From NCBI GenBank assembly GCA_022842685.1, contig JALHPC010000007.1, forward strand, positions 25,457 to 89,456: DNA of 64,000 bases, in the 5' to 3' direction. The position numbers and the translations under genes are program-made. The stretch comes from Candidatus Kapaibacterium sp. (GTDB lineage Bacteria; Bacteroidota; Ignavibacteria; Kapaibacteriales; Kapaibacteriaceae). The stretch's first letter is position 1. Every line of letters starts with the position of its first letter. Below, one piece after another: positions 62,289-64,000 of the stretch. The notes below the pieces were generated by a model that had not been told where the DNA came from, made no database searches, and worked only from the letters and a program-made list of their open reading frames with translations.

Positions 62289-64000
62289 CTACTTTACAAT
62301 TGCGCCAGCACCAACGGCTACGTCGATGGGCGACACCAGCGTTAGCATTCCATCGGCATTCGACGCCGCAAGAATCATCCCCTGCGATTCCATGCCCATG
62401 AGTTTTGCTGGCTTAAGATTAGCCACCACCACCACGGTCTTACCCAATAACTGCTCGGGCGTGTAGTGCAAGGCAATGCCCGCCAGCACCTGCCTGCGCT
62501 CGCCGCCAAGGTCTACTTGCAGACGTACAAGTTTTTTTGATTTAGGTACTGCCTCGGCTTCAACAATCACAGCCGTTCGCAATTGCACCATTCCAAACTG
62601 GTCGATATCGATAAGGGGCATCGCTGGCTCTGCGGCTTCTTGGTTGGCAGCCGCAGGCGCTGGCCCAAGCTTGGCAATTTGTTGTTCCACGGTTGTGTCT
62701 TCGATTTTGGTGAATAGGATGGTTGCCTCGCCAAGCGTTGTGCCCGGCTTCGGTGCGTCCGGTGCCCCTTGCAACCACACGTCGGTAGAAGTAGCTGAGC
62801 CCGGAGTGCCCGTACAGGTGGCCATGCCAAGCATACGCTGCATAGTGCCTGCAGTAACAGGAAGGATGGGGGCAACCAAGGTGGAAAGCACTGCCATGAC
62901 GTTCAGGCACTCGGCAATACTGCGGGCGCAGTCGGCGCGGTTGGTCGACACAGACTTCCACGGCGCCTTGTCGTTGAAGTACTTGTTAGCGGCACGAGCA
63001 AGGTTCATGGTTTCGGTAGCCGCGTCGCGGAATCGATATCGGTCGTAACAGTCGGCAACAACAGTACGCGCATGGGCGATGGCCTGATGCAAGAACCGCT
63101 CGTCGTCGGTAATTGGTAGCGAGGCGTCGACAGACGGCACCACCCCATCAAACTGCTTGTGTGCGAACAACATCACGCGGTTGACGAAGTTGCCCAAGAT
63201 GGCAGCTAGCTCGTTGTTCACTCGGGCCTGATAGTCGCGCCACGTGAAGTCGCTATCCTTGGTTTCGGGCATGTTCATCACAAGCGTGTATCGCAGCGCA
63301 TCTACGTGATACGGCTCGGTCATATCGGCCAAAAACTGCTCCACATCGATGGCCCAATTGCGACTCTTGGAAAACTTCTGTCCTTCGAGATTAAGAAACT
63401 CATTGGCAGGCACGTTGGCCGGTAGAATGTAGCCCTCGGCGCTGCGCGTGTGCAACAAGATGGGGAAAATGATGGTGTGAAAGACGATGTTGTCCTTGCC
63501 AAGGAAGGCCGTATACTCGGTGGCAGCATCGCACCACCACGTACGCCACGCATTGGGTGTACCGTGGTTGAGAGCCCACTGCTTGGTGGCCGAGATGTAT
63601 CCAAGCACGGCCTCGAACCAAACGTAGAGAACCTTGCCATCTGCACCGTCCAGTGGCACAGGAATGCCCCATTGCATATCGCGCGTGGCTGCACGCTCGG
63701 CAAGACCTTGCTTAAGCCAGCTGCGGCTTTGCTGCAATACGTTATCCTTCCACTGCCCAGCGTGCTCCTCGATGTAGCGCTCGGTCCACTCCTGAAAGGC
63801 ATCTAAGCGGAAATACCAGTGCTTGGTCTTGCGTACCTCGGGCGTCTGCCCAGATACCAACGACTTGGGTTGCTTGAGGTCGAGCTGGTTGTAGTATGCT
63901 CCGCAGTTGTCGCACTGATCACCACGAGCCTTGTCGTATCCACAGTTAGGACACACGCCTTCGACGTAGCGGTCGGGTAAGAAGATGTTCGACGTGGGAT
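62289..64000 (-). CDS. metG: Methionyl-tRNA synthetase, 5'-truncated by window edge
   Basis: Charges tRNA-Met. The track ORF begins at an internal GTG (63956), but the frame continues to base 64000 (FLPDRYVEGVCPNCGYD), so the N-terminal HIGH half is outside. Visible: the zinc knuckle CPNC...CDNC, QWGIPVPLDGADGKVLYVWFEAVLGY, and the ATP loop NEFLNLEGQKFSKSRNWAI with KFSKS in place of KMSKS. The anticodon-binding helices and a C-terminal EMAP-like tRNA-binding domain follow (QFGMVQLRTAVIVEAEAVPKSKKLVRLQVDLG). It ends 9 bases before ftsL. Confidence 0.95.
   Translation of the reverse strand, partial: PTSNIFLPDRYVEGVCPNCGYDKARGDQCDNCGAYYNQLDLKQPKSLVSGQTPEVRKTKHWYFRLDAFQEWTERYIEEHAGQWKDNVLQQSRSWLKQGLAERAATRDMQWGIPVPLDGADGKVLYVWFEAVLGYISATKQWALNHGTPNAWRTWWCDAATEYTAFLGKDNIVFHTIIFPILLHTRSAEGYILPANVPANEFLNLEGQKFSKSRNWAIDVEQFLADMTEPYHVDALRYTLVMNMPETKDSDFTWRDYQARVNNELAAILGNFVNRVMLFAHKQFDGVVPSVDASLPITDDERFLHQAIAHARTVVADCYDRYRFRDAATETMNLARAANKYFNDKAPWKSVSTNRADCARSIAECLNVMAVLSTLVAPILPVTAGTMQRMLGMATCTGTPGSATSTDVWLQGAPDAPKPGTTLGEATILFTKIEDTTVEQQIAKLGPAPAAANQEAAEPAMPLIDIDQFGMVQLRTAVIVEAEAVPKSKKLVRLQVDLGGERRQVLAGIALHYTPEQLLGKTVVVVANLKPAKLMGMESQGMILAASNADGMLTLVSPIDVAVGAGAIVK

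Noticed and set aside
62289-64000. KFSKS as an inactivated KMSKS motif in MetRS
   Set aside because: The lysines and serines are kept, and variation at the methionine is common in MetRS of this lineage, so I see no evidence of loss of function.

Overview
The window looks like a chromosome segment from the Fibrobacteres-Chlorobi-Bacteroidetes (FCB) side of the tree. The evidence is several large exported proteins ending in type IX secretion (T9SS, Por) sorting domains, carboxypeptidase-regulatory TonB receptors, DUF4199/LuxR and LytTR genes, a Bacteroidetes-style MetRS, and a few promoters matching TAnnTTTG. GC is moderate and most genes are packed tightly, often with ATGA/GTGA overlaps. A Chlorobi-relative such as Candidatus Kapabacteria is my best guess. 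It is an inference from protein architecture, not from a marker gene.

Layout. 1-3.5 kb: two tandem subtilisin-like exported proteases on the minus strand, the first running off the edge. 3.6-8.3 kb: plus-strand housekeeping run of dnaX, bcp, a tatD reading frame continuing into an exported beta-barrel, upp and a small unknown gene. 8.3-17.7 kb: minus-strand run of a dual-ATPase ABC protein, an MlaF-like ABC ATPase, a 1.2-kDa-residue-class T9SS cargo, an OmpA-like envelope protein with 22 consecutive prolines, and a PLP enzyme. 17.67-18.16 kb: an array of about 28 mini-hairpins. 18.4-21.1 kb: a large exported protein with AT-richer DNA. 21.2-28.5 kb: an arginase-family hydrolase, a giant PNGaseF/LamG-like T9SS cargo, an SDR, a serine-palmitoyltransferase-like enzyme and YajQ. 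28.6-41 kb: SulP transporter, DUF2461, two TonB receptors, membrane-bound LuxR and LytTR regulators, DUF4199, DUF547 and a lipoprotein. 41.2-47.5 kb: reprolysin-like metalloprotease, Crp/Fnr regulator, small exported unknowns and repeat patches. 47.5-54.4 kb: TPR-LuxR regulator, outer-membrane proteins, tRNA-Phe, rlmN and an FAD oxidase. 54.6-56 kb: ECF sigma and a putative anti-sigma factor. 56-64 kb: a minus-strand run metG-ftsL-ftsI-T9SS cargo-OmpA-like protein.

Functionally the region is dominated by the cell envelope: secreted proteases and adhesin-like cargo, outer-membrane receptors and barrels, division and peptidoglycan genes, and their regulators, mixed with translation and nucleotide housekeeping genes. 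No phage, insertion sequence or CRISPR array was seen.

The most unusual material is in the DNA itself. One item is an ordered array of GNA-triloop mini-hairpins joined by six-base AGNNAC linkers, with a reverse-oriented satellite 16 kb away. A second, GGGAC-linked repeat family occurs at two sites. The octamer AAGGGGCA is strongly over-represented on both strands. An in-frame TatD/signal-peptide/beta-barrel reading frame is also odd.
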